This document shows positions 1 through 10,037 of a stretch of 42,641 nt of DNA, piece after piece (position 1 is the stretch's first letter; each line of letters begins with the position of its first letter). The translations under genes were made by a program, and so were the position numbers. The notes below the pieces were generated by a model. It saw nothing but the letters and a program-made list of their open reading frames with translations. It searched no databases and was not told where the DNA came from. The stretch is taken from contig JAJISE010000014.1 in NCBI GenBank assembly GCA_022848865.1, positions 1 through 42,641 of the forward strand, read 5' to 3'. The DNA comes from Candidatus Thermoplasmatota archaeon. Its GTDB lineage: Archaea; Thermoplasmatota; Thermoplasmata; RBG-16-68-12; JAGMCJ01.

Positions 1-353
1 GTCCAGATGGCGTCTTCGCGGCGGCAAGGCTCGTGACCATGGTCGCTCGCAGACCGCTGTCGGAGCTGGTCGAGAGCATCCCGAGATACCCCCTCATCGA
101 AGAATCGGTCTCTTTCGCACAGTCAAGAAAGCGTGACATCCTCTCCAAGCTGAAGGAGGAGGTCGAGGGCGTCGAGTGCGCGTCGCTGAACACCATCGAC
201 GGTTGGCGGCTCGAGTTCGAGGACGGATGGGTCCTGGTCCGGCCGAGCGGCACGGAGCCGAAGATAAGAATCACAGCAGAAGCCAGGGAAGATGAGAGAG
301 CAAAAGAAATATACAACTCGATGATTTCTCTCGTAGAGGAAGTGGTCGCTTGA
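1..353 (+). CDS. glmM: Phosphoglucosamine/phosphomannomutase, C-terminal part (5' truncated)
   Basis: This is the C-terminal end of an alpha-D-phosphohexomutase. The reading frame is open to the window edge (first full codon at base 3), so the start lies outside. The segment DGVFAAARL and the domain-4 phosphate-binding loop RPSGTEPKIRI are the family's signature near the C-terminus. Family members interconvert 6-phospho and 1-phospho hexoses or hexosamines through a phosphoserine in domain 1, which is not visible here. The stop TGA overlaps the TTG start of the glmU-like gene, so the two are translationally coupled. That neighbour makes phosphoglucosamine mutase (GlcN-6-P to GlcN-1-P) the likeliest activity; phosphomannomutase remains possible. 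Confidence 0.9.
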   Translation, partial: PDGVFAAARLVTMVARRPLSELVESIPRYPLIEESVSFAQSRKRDILSKLKEEVEGVECASLNTIDGWRLEFEDGWVLVRPSGTEPKIRITAEAREDERAKEIYNSMISLVEEVVA

Positions 354-1570
354 AGGCGTACATTCTGGCTGCAGGTGAGGGCACGAGAATGAGGCCCCTC
401 ACGGCGAACATCCCAAAACCCCTGTTGCCCGTGGCGGGAAAGCCATTCATCGTTCACACGATCGGGGCGCTCAAGAAGGCAGGAATCAAGGAGGCTACGA
501 TTCTCATCGGTTGGCGGGGAATGCGGGTTAGGGAATTCCTCAAGGACGGAAAGGACCTCGGCATCAAAATAACGTACGAAGAGCAGGAAAAGAGGCTCGG
601 AACCGCCCACGCCATTGGGCTCGCCAAGAAGCACATGAAGAGCAAGTTCTTGGCCCTCAACGGGGACATAATCCTCCCGCCGAAGTCGCTCAAGGCCCTT
701 ATGGAGTTCTCCCGAGGGAAAGGAAACGTCGTGGGCCTCACGAGCGTGGAGGATCCCAGCAATTTCGGGGTAGTGGACCTGAAGGGAGACATCATCCAGG
801 GGATAGAGGAGAAGCCCGCTAGGCCGAAGTCCAAGCTCATCAACGCCGGGGCCTATGTCTTCCAGCCAGCGATCTTCGATGCGATATCCAAGACGAAGAA
901 ATCTCCCCGAGGGGAGTATGAGATAACGGATTCTCTGAAGATACTCATGAAGAAGAAGGTGTACGGCTTCCCCCTCCCCGGTGACTGGATCGATGTTGGG
1001 AGACCATGGGACCTTCTCAAAGCAAACGGCATCCTCATGAAGGATACGAGGTCAAAGACCGAGGGAAAGGTGGACAGGAACGTCGTCATTGAGGGGCAGG
1101 TCCTGATTGGCAAGGGAACCAGGGTGAGGAGCGGAACTACGATCCTGGGACCCGTAGTGATAGGAAGGGATTGCAGCATCGGCCCGAACTCCTTCATCCG
1201 AGGAAGCAGCTACGTCGGTGACAGATGCAAGGTTGGGGCCAGTTCTGAAGTGAAGAACTCGATAATCATGAACGAGACACACATCCCCCATCACAACTAC
1301 GTCGGCGACAGCATCATCGGGGAGAGATGCAATCTGGGCTCAGGCACGAAGATAGCCAATCTCCGATTGGACGAGGGCACCATCAGAATATTCGTGAAGG
1401 GGGAGAAGGTGGATACCGGTCTGAGGAAGCTCGGCGTGATAATGGGTGACGACGTCAAGACCGGGATAAACGCCTCTATCGATTCTGGAACGATAATCGG
1501 CGAAGACTCCTACATAGGTCCTGGAGCCCTCGCTGGAGGCTTCATATCTTCGGACAGCAGGATACACTGA
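350..1570 (+). CDS. glmU: Bifunctional sugar-1-phosphate nucleotidyltransferase/acetyltransferase (GlmU-like)
   Basis: A 406-residue two-domain enzyme. Residues 1-230 form a nucleotidyltransferase domain with the N-terminal signature LAAGEGTRMRPLT, the KPLLPVAGKP segment and LNGDI for metal and sugar binding. Residues about 245-406 are left-handed beta-helix hexapeptide repeats, as in acetyltransferases. Archaeal proteins of this layout (Sulfolobus ST0452 type) acetylate GlcN-1-P and then make UDP-GlcNAc. The start is TTG at 350, overlapping the glmM stop (TTGA) and giving the expected N-terminus MKAYILAAGEG. Product and neighbour supply UDP-GlcNAc for glycan or glycolipid synthesis, and the next gene is a glycosyltransferase. 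The exact sugar specificity is inferred. Confidence 0.9.
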   Translation: MKAYILAAGEGTRMRPLTANIPKPLLPVAGKPFIVHTIGALKKAGIKEATILIGWRGMRVREFLKDGKDLGIKITYEEQEKRLGTAHAIGLAKKHMKSKFLALNGDIILPPKSLKALMEFSRGKGNVVGLTSVEDPSNFGVVDLKGDIIQGIEEKPARPKSKLINAGAYVFQPAIFDAISKTKKSPRGEYEITDSLKILMKKKVYGFPLPGDWIDVGRPWDLLKANGILMKDTRSKTEGKVDRNVVIEGQVLIGKGTRVRSGTTILGPVVIGRDCSIGPNSFIRGSSYVGDRCKVGASSEVKNSIIMNETHIPHHNYVGDSIIGERCNLGSGTKIANLRLDEGTIRIFVKGEKVDTGLRKLGVIMGDDVKTGINASIDSGTIIGEDSYIGPGALAGGFISSDSRIH

Positions 1571-1575
1571 GGGCA

Positions 1576-2694
1576 ATGAAAGTTCTGCAGGTCGCTCCGT
1601 ATTTCCACCCACATATCGGGGGAGTCGAGTCACATGTTCTTGACCTCTCCAGAAAGCTCGTTGAGCTCGGTCTCGAGGTCGAGATCGTCACCAGCATGTA
1701 TGAGAAGATGAAGGACAAAGAGAGCGTCTTCGGACTGGACGTTGTACGGCTGAAGCCCGCTGCCTTGTGGTGGAAAACGCCGGTCACATTCAAGCTGCGG
1801 GCGTACGTCTCCTCGAGCGATGCCGACATAGTCCATGCCCACAGCCCTCCTCCTCTGGACTCCTACTTCGCCGCGAGAGCGTGCAAGTCCTCCCAGAAAC
1901 CCTTTGTCATCACCTACCATTGTGACCTAGAGATCCCGGGGGTGCTCGGGCCGTCTATTGTCTGGATGTACGAGAGGACCTTCGGCTCCTTCACAGTGAG
2001 CTCCGCTGACAAGATCATTGTCACCACGGGCACTTACGCGGCGACATCCAGGAGTGTTTGGAATTATCTACCAGTCGTCATCCCGAACGCGGTGGACAAA
2101 CAGATGTTCAATCCATCTGTCGATGGGTCAGGGATTAGGGAAAGGCACAACATCGGAAGCGATGAGGGGATGGTGCTGTTCGTGGGGAGGCTTGTGAGCC
2201 ACAAGGGGATCGAGCACCTCCTGGACGCGGCGGAGCACATCCCACATGCCAAGTTCGTCATCGTGGGAGGAGGGGAGTTCGCGGAGGACCTCAAGAGGCG
2301 ACACCCCGCAGGTTCTGGTGGGAATGTGATATTCACCGGAAGGGTCCCGTACGCCGATCTTCCGAAGTACTACGCGGCCTGCGACATCTCCGTACTTCCC
2401 TCCGTTTCCAGGCTGGAGGCGTTCGGCATTGCCGCGCTCGAGGGAATGGCCTCTGGAAGACCCGTGGTCGTCAGTGACATTCCAGGTGTCAGGGAAGTGA
2501 TAACAGACGGGGAGGATGGGTTGCTGTGCGAGCCGATGAACCCCGAGGATCTGGCCCAGAAGATCACTACCCTCCTTGAGAACGATGCGAGGCGCGAGAG
2601 TATGGGATCGAAGGGCAGAGAGAAGGTCGAGAAGTACTTCAACATCGAGAGGGTCGCCAAGAATCTGGTAGAGGTCTATGACTCACTTGTCTAG
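1576..2694 (+). CDS. Glycosyltransferase family 4 (GT-B fold)
   Basis: A 372-residue retaining GT4 glycosyltransferase. The N-terminal Rossmann domain begins with APYFHPHIGGVESHV, the typical glycine-rich acceptor-side loop. The C-terminal domain has VGRLVSHKGIEHL and the EX7E donor-binding motif EAFGIAALE (E281 and E289), followed by SGRPVVVSDIPGV. There is no signal peptide or membrane helix, so it probably works at the inner membrane face on a lipid-linked or protein glycan acceptor. It starts five bases after the glmU-like stop, so it belongs to the same operon and may use the UDP-GlcNAc made there. Its stop overlaps the convergent JAMM gene by four bases. Donor and acceptor cannot be read from sequence. 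Confidence 0.88.
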   Translation: MKVLQVAPYFHPHIGGVESHVLDLSRKLVELGLEVEIVTSMYEKMKDKESVFGLDVVRLKPAALWWKTPVTFKLRAYVSSSDADIVHAHSPPPLDSYFAARACKSSQKPFVITYHCDLEIPGVLGPSIVWMYERTFGSFTVSSADKIIVTTGTYAATSRSVWNYLPVVIPNAVDKQMFNPSVDGSGIRERHNIGSDEGMVLFVGRLVSHKGIEHLLDAAEHIPHAKFVIVGGGEFAEDLKRRHPAGSGGNVIFTGRVPYADLPKYYAACDISVLPSVSRLEAFGIAALEGMASGRPVVVSDIPGVREVITDGEDGLLCEPMNPEDLAQKITTLLENDARRESMGSKGREKVEKYFNIERVAKNLVEVYDSLV

Positions 2695-3080
2695 TCGACT
2701 ACTTCCAGATTGATGGGCTCCCCGTACAGATCAAAGGCCCGCCAGGAATCCTTGTTGAAAGGGACGCCAGTTATTATATGGATGTACCCGAACCTCTGGA
2801 AGAAAGCTATGTCCGCTCCGGAGGGGCTTATGCTTCCTGATGGATGGGAGTGCGCCGTCCCGACAACCGTGAAATCAATGGGGAGCATGTGCAACTGGAA
2901 TATGGCCGACCTCGAGCCAGATATGGTTCCGGGGAGCAGCATGATCTCCGTGACGACTCCCTCCTCCGCCCTGAGGATGGCCCCGAACTCGTTTGGATGG
3001 ACATCCCTCGAAGCCTCAAGAATCATCTCAATGGTCTCTCTCTTGATCGCCCTAGCCCTCTTCCTTTTGAGCGGCATCAC
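2691..3080 (-). CDS. JAMM/MPN+ metalloprotease (desampylase-like)
   Basis: A 129-residue single-domain JAMM protein with a complete zinc site: Glu31, then His77-Ser-His79, Ser87 and Asp90 in the pattern HSHx7SxxD. Archaeal stand-alone JAMM enzymes (Haloferax JAMM1) remove ubiquitin-like SAMP modifiers from lysines or process the modifiers, which is the likely role here. Sulfur-transfer functions exist in bacterial relatives and cannot be excluded. It is the last gene of an operon with NAD kinase and an IMPase-family phosphatase; its ATG overlaps the NAD kinase stop (ATGA). Two adjacent ATG codons could serve as start. No ubiquitin-like or E1-like gene is visible in the window. Confidence 0.85.
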   Translation of the reverse strand: MMPLKRKRARAIKRETIEMILEASRDVHPNEFGAILRAEEGVVTEIMLLPGTISGSRSAIFQLHMLPIDFTVVGTAHSHPSGSISPSGADIAFFQRFGYIHIITGVPFNKDSWRAFDLYGEPINLEVVD

Positions 3081-3883
3081 TGCACCATCAGCTTCTCTCT
3101 GATTCTTTCGTAGAAGTCCTCGTGGAAGCGTACGAACCTGGCCTTGTTCTCCGATACCCCAATCCTGACCTCCTCATCACCGTTCAGGTCGAACTCCACT
3201 TGACCATCGAGGACCAGCTTGCACGGTTTGGGCTCGGGGATGCGCAGCGAGACCTCGCTCTGAGCGGGGACTATTAGCGGTCTGACGGAGAGTTTGAACG
3301 GGGCGATGGGAACCACGACGATCGCCTCGACCCTCGGGTCAATGATGGGTCCACCAGCGCTCATTGCGTAGCAGGTGGAACCTGTGGGGGTGGCGATAAT
3401 GACCGCGTCCGCCCTGATGTTCTCGGCGGGCTGTCCATCGATTTCTATCGAAAAGGTCCGCATCTTCGCAATGTGCGCCGTGTTCAGAACCGCTTCGTTC
3501 GTGCAGTCCGGAACGCGTTCTCCATTGACCTGGGTCTTCAGCTTCAACCTCTCGTCGATCTCGTAGTCCCCATTGACTATCTTGTCAAGCCCCTTCTCGA
3601 TTTCATCCACACGAACCTCTGTCAGGAATCCCAGGACACCGGCGTTGATGCCGAATATCGGAGAGGAATTCCTCTGAAGCGTGGAGAGAATGGTCCCGTC
3701 CCCGCCGATTGCGACCACGACATCCGCATCTATCTCCTCCAAGGGAGAACCTTCCCGCCCGATCTTCTTCGCCAGACCCACGTCCAACAGTACATCGTGC
3801 TCCGGCTCTAGATAATCCAGGACGCGTTTCGACAAAGCGATTCTCCGCTCGATCTCAGGATTGCATGAAACACCAAACCTCAT
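3077..3883 (-). CDS. nadK: NAD kinase
   Basis: A 268-residue ATP/polyP-NAD kinase that makes NADP from NAD in the cytoplasm. The diagnostic GGDGT loop is at residues 60-64 (VVVAIGGDGTIL). A Thr-Asn-Glu segment (CTNEAVL) and the nucleotide-binding TPTGSTCYAMSAGGPI segment follow. Length is normal for the family. The ATG overlaps the stop of the upstream IMPase-family gene by four bases, and its own stop overlaps the start of the JAMM gene. In Methanocaldococcus jannaschii the NAD kinase is fused to an IMPase-type NADP phosphatase (MJ0917). Here the same two domains are separate but coupled genes. Confidence 0.95.
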   Translation of the reverse strand: MRFGVSCNPEIERRIALSKRVLDYLEPEHDVLLDVGLAKKIGREGSPLEEIDADVVVAIGGDGTILSTLQRNSSPIFGINAGVLGFLTEVRVDEIEKGLDKIVNGDYEIDERLKLKTQVNGERVPDCTNEAVLNTAHIAKMRTFSIEIDGQPAENIRADAVIIATPTGSTCYAMSAGGPIIDPRVEAIVVVPIAPFKLSVRPLIVPAQSEVSLRIPEPKPCKLVLDGQVEFDLNGDEEVRIGVSENKARFVRFHEDFYERIREKLMVQ

Positions 3884-4662
3884 CCCAGAACCTCCAACAC
3901 ATTCTCATCTCCTATGACCATGAGATTCGACCTTGACGAGATGTCGAAGTCCATCTCCAGTCTCCGGCCCTCCAGATCGAGGACCTCCCCGCCAGCTTCT
4001 CTAACGATGAGCGCGCCCGCCGCGATATCGATTATCCTCAGCATGGCGCTGCAATCCACGTAGTACAGGTCGGCTTGGCCGCTGGCGATGTAGCACATCT
4101 CAAGGGAAGCGGCTCCAAAGGAGCGTGCACGTCTGGCCTTCGCCGCTATCTCAAACGAGCGGGGATGGGCGAGTTTCCCGATGTAGACTATGAAGAGGGA
4201 CTTATCCGGGTCGAAACCCGCCGTCCTGATTCTCTCGCCATTCAGGAACGCACCCTTGCCCTTCTCAGCATAGTACGCATCGTCACCCGTCAGGCTTCTC
4301 ACGAGTCCGTACCTCACATCGGAGAGACAGCTCTCGCCAACAGCCATGGAGATCGAATAGAACGGCGTACCCTGCAGGGCGTTGAACGTTCCATCCACCG
4401 GGTCGAGAACGAGGGTCATGTCGGCCCCGTTGTCGACGAATTCCGACTCCTCGCTCAGTATGTTCAGGGGGACATTCTCCCGCTGGACCTTCTCAATGAC
4501 CACCCTCTCGGCGATCTCATCTATCCCGGACGTGGGCGTCCCGTCCGCACCCATTCCAATTTGCCTCGAGAAATCCGCTCCTGAGGATGACCTTAGTGTC
4601 CTGTAGACCTCCTCGGCTGTCTCGAAAAGGAACTCCTTCACATTCTCTGTAATCGATTCCAT
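3880..4662 (-). CDS. Inositol monophosphatase family phosphatase (IMP/FBP/NADP phosphatase)
   Basis: A 260-residue Mg-dependent phosphatase of the FIG superfamily. Motifs are LSEES (residues 69-73; Glu71 and Glu72 at the metal site), DPVDGT at 87-92 with its metal-binding aspartates, and a C-terminal IIDIAAGALIVREAGG in place of the usual WDxAAG. Archaeal members hydrolyse inositol-1-phosphate, fructose-1,6-bisphosphate or NADP. The ATGA overlap with NAD kinase, and the known fusion of these domains in M. jannaschii, favour NADP phosphatase, but this is inference. I chose ATG at 4662 (MESITENVKEF); an in-frame GTG at 4695 would add 11 residues without family support. It heads the leftward operon and is divergent from the thermosome gene. 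Confidence 0.88.
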   Translation of the reverse strand: MESITENVKEFLFETAEEVYRTLRSSSGADFSRQIGMGADGTPTSGIDEIAERVVIEKVQRENVPLNILSEESEFVDNGADMTLVLDPVDGTFNALQGTPFYSISMAVGESCLSDVRYGLVRSLTGDDAYYAEKGKGAFLNGERIRTAGFDPDKSLFIVYIGKLAHPRSFEIAAKARRARSFGAASLEMCYIASGQADLYYVDCSAMLRIIDIAAGALIVREAGGEVLDLEGRRLEMDFDISSRSNLMVIGDENVLEVLG

Positions 4663-4739
4663 CCTTAAATCATTAGTCCTGCAACCGAGCGGCACGCAGC
4701 TTTTTGACTCAGGTCAACGCCGGGTTGCGTTTCATTAGG

Positions 4740-4791
4740 TTTATATAGAAGAACAAACATAGCAACCTGGAAATCATCTAGAATGGGGTGA
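4740..4791 (+). promoter_or_regulatory. Thermosome promoter: TATA box and ribosome-binding site
   Basis: TTTATATA at 4740-4747 is an archaeal TATA box. About 25 bases further on a transcript would start near 4770, giving a short leader with GGGGTGAG (4785-4792), complementary to the 16S rRNA 3' end, just before ATG 4798. The strong box and site fit a highly expressed chaperonin. The 135-bp gap also has to carry the promoter of the divergent phosphatase operon. Confidence 0.7.
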
Positions 4792-4797
4792 GAAATA

Positions 4798-6426
4798 ATG
4801 ATGACAGGAACTACACCAGTGCTGGTGTTGAAAGAAGGAACAAGAAGAGAAAGGGGAAAGGGAGCTCAGCTCAACAACATCGCCGCTGCCAAAGCTGTGG
4901 CGGATGCAGTCCGCTCAAGTCTAGGCCCGCGGGGGATGGACAAGATGCTCGTGGACGGCATGGGCGACGTCGTCATCACCAACGACGGTGTGACGATACT
5001 GAAGGAGATCGACATCGAGCACCCGGCGGCCAAGATGCTCGTGGAAGTGGCGAAGACGCAGGACCAAGAAGTCGGAGATGGGACCACGACCGCAGTGATT
5101 CTGGCGGGCGAGCTGCTGAAGAAGTCAGAGGACATGATTGACCAGAACGTCCACCCGACCATAATCGCTGGAGGATACAGGATAGCCGCGGACAAGTCGG
5201 TCGAGGCCCTCTCCAAGATCGCGGAGAAGATCGACATCAAGGACAAGAAGCAACTGAGAGAGATCGCGGCCACGGCGATGATTAGCAAGAGCGTTGGGTC
5301 ACACCGAGATATGCTTGCCGACATCGCTGTCAAGGCGGTCACGATGGTCGCAGAGAAGACAGAGGACGGAAGATGGGTGATAGACGATGACAACATCCAG
5401 ATCACCAAGAAGCAGGGCGCCGGGATCGCCGATTCAGAGCTGATTCCCGGGATAATCGTCGACAAGGAGAGGGTTCATCCCGGCATGCCGAGGAGCGTGA
5501 AGAAAGCGAAGATCGCGCTGCTCGATTCAGCGATGGAAGTCAAGAAGACGGAGATTGACGCGAAGATTGAGATCACCGATCCGTCGCAACTCCAGGCATT
5601 CCTGAATGAAGAGGAGAAGATGCTGAAGGGCATGGTGGCCAGGGTCAGGAAGTCCGGAGCGAATGTCCTCTTCTGTCAGAAGGGCATCGATGACCTTGTC
5701 CAGCACTACCTGTCCAAAGAGGGGATATACACTCTGCGCAGGGTCAAGAAGTCGGACATGGAGAAACTCGCCAAGGCGACCGGTGCAACAATCGTCTCGA
5801 AAATCGATGAGCTCAGAAAGGGAGATCTTGGCTCGGCGAGCGAGGTCTACGAGAATAAGATAGGCGACGATGAGATGACCTTCGTGACCGGATGCCGGAA
5901 CCCGAAGGCGGTATCTGTCCTTCTCCGAGGCGGGACCGAACACGTCGTCGATGAGCTTGACAGGTCCTTCGAGGATGCCATTAGCGTCGTCGGAGTGGCG
6001 ATTGAGGACGGGAAGATGGTAACGGGCGGAGGTTCTGCGGCGACCGAGATTGCGCTTGCACTGAGGGAATACGCGGCCTCCGTAGGCGGAAGGGAGCAGA
6101 TTGCAATTGACGCCTTTGCCGATGCGATTGAGGTAATTCCGAGGACGCTCGCCGAAAACGCAGGTATGGACCCGATAGACACTCTGATCGACATGAGGAA
6201 GGAGCATAAGAAGGGAAAGAAGACATTCGGAGTGAACGTCTTCACAGGAAAACTCGCCGATATGCGAAAGGGAAACGTCATAGAGCCGATTCGCGTCGGA
6301 ACTCAGGCGATCCAGTCAGCGACTGATGCCGCTGTGATGATCCTGAGGATTGATGACGTCATCGCATCGAAGGGAACCGGGGCCTCCATGCCGGGAGGAC
6401 CAGGCGGAGAGGACGACGAGTACTAG
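4798..6426 (+). CDS. thsA: Thermosome (group II chaperonin) subunit
   Basis: A 542-residue archaeal chaperonin subunit, full length for the family. Group II hallmarks are the N-terminal nucleotide-binding [12 protein letters not shown], the ATP-hydrolysis motif [15 protein letters not shown], the late [17 protein letters not shown] segment and a flexible Gly/Asp-rich end ([12 protein letters not shown]). It assembles into a double-ring cage with a built-in lid that folds cytosolic proteins using ATP. ATG codons at 4798 and 4801 are both possible; the ribosome-binding site fits either. grpE starts 49 bases downstream, so the chaperonin and Hsp70 genes are clustered. Only one thermosome subunit gene is visible in the window. 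Confidence 0.97.
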   Translation: MMTGTTPVLVLKEGTRRERGKGAQLNNIAAAKAVADAVRSSLGPRGMDKMLVDGMGDVVITNDGVTILKEIDIEHPAAKMLVEVAKTQDQEVGDGTTTAVILAGELLKKSEDMIDQNVHPTIIAGGYRIAADKSVEALSKIAEKIDIKDKKQLREIAATAMISKSVGSHRDMLADIAVKAVTMVAEKTEDGRWVIDDDNIQITKKQGAGIADSELIPGIIVDKERVHPGMPRSVKKAKIALLDSAMEVKKTEIDAKIEITDPSQLQAFLNEEEKMLKGMVARVRKSGANVLFCQKGIDDLVQHYLSKEGIYTLRRVKKSDMEKLAKATGATIVSKIDELRKGDLGSASEVYENKIGDDEMTFVTGCRNPKAVSVLLRGGTEHVVDELDRSFEDAISVVGVAIEDGKMVTGGGSAATEIALALREYAASVGGREQIAIDAFADAIEVIPRTLAENAGMDPIDTLIDMRKEHKKGKKTFGVNVFTGKLADMRKGNVIEPIRVGTQAIQSATDAAVMILRIDDVIASKGTGASMPGGPGGEDDEY

Positions 6427-6475
6427 CCCCGCTGCGTACCTTTCACTGGCTCGAAAACTAGAAGGAGCAGCCTAG

Positions 6476-7000
6476 ATGCCAAGCCCGGCTGAGAAGTCCA
6501 AGCAGCAGAGTACGAGAGTGCTGCAGTCGAAGATTACCAAGCTCAAGAGGGACCTCAAGAAGCAGACGGAAGATGCCGAGGAATCGCAGTCGAAACTCGT
6601 CTATCTCCAGGCCGAGTTCGAGAACCTCAAGAAGCGAGGCGACAGGGAGAAAGAGGAGTTCACGAGACATGCGAACAGACAGCTCTTCGAGAAGCTTCTG
6701 CCAGTACTGGATGACCTGGACTCCGCCATCAGCTCTATGGATGAGTGCGACACTGAGTCAGCTCAGGGGATCGGAATGATAAGAACCAACTTTCTCGACT
6801 TGCTCAAGAGCGAAGGCCTGGAAGAGATGGAGTGTTTGGGAGAAGCCGTGGACCCGTACAAGCACGAGGTCGTTCACACAGTGTCGGACGATTCCGCGGA
6901 GGACAATACCGTGGCAGAGGTTGTCCAGAAAGGGTACGTTCACGGTCACAGGGTGATTAGGCCGTCAAAGGTCATTGCCGTTAAGAACACGGGGGAATGA
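6476..7000 (+). CDS. grpE: GrpE nucleotide-exchange factor
   Basis: A 174-residue GrpE. A basic N-terminus leads into a long coiled coil (about residues 15-75, with [19 protein letters not shown] typical of the family). The C-terminal beta domain contains [15 protein letters not shown] and ends with the conserved [17 protein letters not shown]. It releases ADP from DnaK. AAGGAG lies at 6462-6467 before ATG 6476. The stop is one base before the dnaK ATG, so the genes are coupled in the order grpE-dnaK-dnaJ. The Hsp70 system in archaea is thought to have come from bacteria, and this order agrees with that. Confidence 0.96.
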   Translation: MPSPAEKSKQQSTRVLQSKITKLKRDLKKQTEDAEESQSKLVYLQAEFENLKKRGDREKEEFTRHANRQLFEKLLPVLDDLDSAISSMDECDTESAQGIGMIRTNFLDLLKSEGLEEMECLGEAVDPYKHEVVHTVSDDSAEDNTVAEVVQKGYVHGHRVIRPSKVIAVKNTGE

Positions 7001-7001
7001 G

Positions 7002-8849
7002 ATGGCGAAGATAATTGGTGTTGATTTAGGGACAACAAATTCCGAAGCAGCATATCTGGAAGCGGGAAGACCGAAGATCATCCCCAGCGCTGAGGGGAGC
7101 ACTTTCGGAGGGAAGATGTTCCCTTCCGTTGTGGCCTTCACTGAGGATGGCGAGAGAATAATCGGGGAACCCGCGAAGAGACAAGCGGTTCTCAATCCAG
7201 AACGCACGGTGATGAGAATAAAGAGGAAGATGGGAACCGACCACAAGATCAAGATCGACGATAAGGAATTCACGCCGCAACAGATCTCGGCGATGATTCT
7301 CCAGAAAATCAAGACGGACGCTGAGGCTTTCCTCGGGGAAGAGGTGAAACAGGCAGTCATAACCGTCCCCGCGTACTTCAACGACAACCAGAGGACCGCC
7401 ACAAAGGACGCTGGTGAGATCGCGGGCCTGGAGGTTTTGCGACTGATTAACGAACCCACCGCCGCCTCTCTTGCCTACGGCCTCGACAAGGCCGGTGAGC
7501 AGAAGCTCCTCGTTCTCGACCTGGGAGGAGGAACGTTCGACGTGACCGTGATGGAGATCGGCGATGGAGTCTTTGAGGTCGTGTCCACAAGCGGAGACAC
7601 TCAACTCGGTGGCACAGACATGGATGACGAGATCATCGATTGGGTTCTCGACAGCTTCAAGAAGCAGGAAGGCATCGATCTCTCAGAGGACAGAAACGCA
7701 CGGCAGAGAGCCCGTGACGCGTGTGAGAGGGCCAAGATCGAGCTGAGCAGCACTCTCACGACGACGATCAACCTCCCTTTTATCGCTCAGAAGGACGATA
7801 AACCCAGGCATCTGGAGATCAAGCTCACAAGGGCGAAGCTGGAAGAGCTCGTGGAACCTGTCCTGAAGAGGTGCGAAGCTCCCATTCGACAGGTTCTGAA
7901 GGATGCGAAGCTTGATCCGGGAGACATTGGAAAGATTATCCTTGTGGGTGGTCCGACGAGAATGCCCGTTGTTCGCGAGCGGTTCGAGAAGATTCTGGGC
8001 AAGAAGGCGGAAAGAGGTGTGGACCCCATGCAGTGCGTTGCGATGGGCGCGGCCATTCAGGCAGGGATCCTCGCGGGCGAGGTCAAGGACCTGGTTCTGC
8101 TCGATGTCACTCCTCTCTCACTCGGACTTGAGACGCTCGGAGCGGTCACGACCCGCCTGGTGGAGAGGAACACAACGATTCCGACCAAGAAAACGCAGAT
8201 ATTCACGACGGCTGCTGACGGACAGACCAGCGTCGAAATCCACGTTCTTCAAGGTGAGAGGGAAATGGCCGCCGACAACACAACCCTCGGGAGATTTCAC
8301 CTCATCGGCATCCCGCCGGCTCCGAGAGGCATCCCTCAGGTAGAGGTCTCATTCGACATCGACGCAAACGGCATACTCAACGTCTCGGCGAAGGATCTCG
8401 GAACCGGGAAGGAACAGCAGATAACCATAACCGCATCTACGAAGCTCTCGCAGGAAAAGATAGACGAGGCGACGAAGGAGGCCGAGAAGTACGGCGAGGA
8501 GGATGCGAAGAAGAGGGCGGCCGTAGAGGCCAGGAACCAAGCCGATTCCCTCGTGTATGCCACGGAAAAGACCCTCAAGGAGATGGGTGACAAGCTGAGT
8601 GATGGCACCAAGAACGCGGTCCAAGCCGCCGTGGACGACCTCAAGAAGGCCCTCGAAGGCGACGACGTCTCGGAGATAAAGGCCAAGACAGAGAAGCTCA
8701 TCGAAGAGTCACAGAAGATCGGGTCGGAGATTTACCAGCAGGCGCAGGCACAGCAAACCGCCGCTCAAACCCCATCGGCAGAGGAAGAGAAGAAGGAAGA
8801 CAAGGACAACGTGGTGGACGCTGACTACAAGGTCGTCGACGAAGACTAA
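7002..8849 (+). CDS. dnaK: Chaperone DnaK (Hsp70)
   Basis: A 615-residue Hsp70. The ATPase domain carries GVDLGTTNS near the start, the phosphate-2 loop [14 protein letters not shown] and the adenosine loop [13 protein letters not shown]. The substrate domain includes [14 protein letters not shown] and a helical lid rich in Lys/Glu, with a Gln/Ala stretch before the acidic tail ([10 protein letters not shown]). I place the start at ATG 7002 ([10 protein letters not shown]), preceded by GGGGGA; an in-frame upstream start near 6975 would add nine residues lying inside the grpE end and lacks family support. It works with the adjacent GrpE and DnaJ in protein folding and stress recovery. Confidence 0.97.
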   Translation: MAKIIGVDLGTTNSEAAYLEAGRPKIIPSAEGSTFGGKMFPSVVAFTEDGERIIGEPAKRQAVLNPERTVMRIKRKMGTDHKIKIDDKEFTPQQISAMILQKIKTDAEAFLGEEVKQAVITVPAYFNDNQRTATKDAGEIAGLEVLRLINEPTAASLAYGLDKAGEQKLLVLDLGGGTFDVTVMEIGDGVFEVVSTSGDTQLGGTDMDDEIIDWVLDSFKKQEGIDLSEDRNARQRARDACERAKIELSSTLTTTINLPFIAQKDDKPRHLEIKLTRAKLEELVEPVLKRCEAPIRQVLKDAKLDPGDIGKIILVGGPTRMPVVRERFEKILGKKAERGVDPMQCVAMGAAIQAGILAGEVKDLVLLDVTPLSLGLETLGAVTTRLVERNTTIPTKKTQIFTTAADGQTSVEIHVLQGEREMAADNTTLGRFHLIGIPPAPRGIPQVEVSFDIDANGILNVSAKDLGTGKEQQITITASTKLSQEKIDEATKEAEKYGEEDAKKRAAVEARNQADSLVYATEKTLKEMGDKLSDGTKNAVQAAVDDLKKALEGDDVSEIKAKTEKLIEESQKIGSEIYQQAQAQQTAAQTPSAEEEKKEDKDNVVDADYKVVDED

Positions 8850-8873
8850 GGTTTAATACTCAGCCCTTTTCTT

Positions 8874-10016
8874 ATGCCTACTGTGGCCAAGCGGGACTAC
8901 TACGAAGTGCTTGGAGTTGACAAGACGGCCTCTGAGCAGGAGATCAAGAAGGCCTACAGGGGCCTCGCGAAGAAGCACCATCCGGACCTCAATAAGGATG
9001 ATACGAAGGCCGCGGAAGAGAAGTTCAAGGAGATATCCGAAGCCTATGAGGTTCTAGCGGACGTGGAGAAAAGACTGGCGTACGATCGATTCGGGTTCTC
9101 TGGGGTCAAGTCACAATTCGGAAGAGGCGGGTTCACCTGGTCCGACTTCACTCACCACCGCGACATAGAGGACATATTCGGGAGGGACATCTTCAGGGAC
9201 CTCTTTGGGGAGGGCATTTTCGACGGTCTCTTTGGCGGTCGGAGAGCGAGGAGAGGCCCGCGAAGGGGTCACGACCTCAGGATGGATGTGGAGACCGACC
9301 TGAAGGACGTGGTGAGCGGCGTGAGAATGAACCTGAAAGTACCCCACTCAACGAGGTGCAAAGAGTGCAGCGGGACCGGCGCGGAGGGGGGGAAGACAGT
9401 CACCTGCGCCCAATGCAGCGGGGCGGGCCAGATACGCAATGTCTCCCGGCAGGGATTCAGCCAGTTCATACGGATCACGACGTGTCCCATCTGCAGGGGA
9501 TCAGGTTCCACATTCGACAAGCCGTGTGAGAAGTGTGGCGGAAGAGGGTCGGTTCGGAAGACGAGCTCGATAGAGGTCAACATCCCGAAAGGAGCGTACA
9601 CGGGTCTCAGGCTCAGGATACTCGAGGAAGGCGAGGCTGGAGATCCCGGGGCACCTCCAGGAGACCTCTACGTGATCGTGCATGTGAGGCCGCATGAGAT
9701 ATTTGAGCGGGACGGCGACAATCTCTGGATGCAGGTTCCGATAACGATTTCGCAGGCGGCTCTGGGAACGAGAATCCAGGTTCCGACGATCAATGGAAAG
9801 GCCGAGCTGAAGATCCCGAGCGGCACACAGACCCACACCACCTTTCGTCTGAAGGGAAAGGGCCTGCCCCGAATCAACGGGTTCGGGCGAGGAGACGAGA
9901 TGATACAGGTGGTCGTTGCAGTCCCCGGAAAGCTCACATCAGAGCAGAGAAAGCTCCTGGAGGACTTCCAGAGGCTGACAGGAGACTATACACTGTCGAA
10001 ACCTCGGAAGAATTGA
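8874..10016 (+). CDS. dnaJ: Chaperone DnaJ (type I Hsp40)
   Basis: A 380-residue type I DnaJ. The J domain spans about residues 7-75 with HPD at 36-38, which stimulates DnaK ATPase. A Gly/Phe-rich linker with repeated FG and DIF segments follows. Four zinc-binding repeats ([32 protein letters not shown]) and the C-terminal substrate-binding domain complete it. The gap to dnaK is 24 bases and contains GTTTAATA (8850-8857), about 20 bases before ATG 8874. A separate weak promoter giving an almost leaderless dnaJ message is possible, but cotranscription with dnaK is the simplest reading. Confidence 0.97.
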   Translation: MPTVAKRDYYEVLGVDKTASEQEIKKAYRGLAKKHHPDLNKDDTKAAEEKFKEISEAYEVLADVEKRLAYDRFGFSGVKSQFGRGGFTWSDFTHHRDIEDIFGRDIFRDLFGEGIFDGLFGGRRARRGPRRGHDLRMDVETDLKDVVSGVRMNLKVPHSTRCKECSGTGAEGGKTVTCAQCSGAGQIRNVSRQGFSQFIRITTCPICRGSGSTFDKPCEKCGGRGSVRKTSSIEVNIPKGAYTGLRLRILEEGEAGDPGAPPGDLYVIVHVRPHEIFERDGDNLWMQVPITISQAALGTRIQVPTINGKAELKIPSGTQTHTTFRLKGKGLPRINGFGRGDEMIQVVVAVPGKLTSEQRKLLEDFQRLTGDYTLSKPRKN

Positions 10017-10037
10017 ACGCAGCCTCTACCAAAGGAG

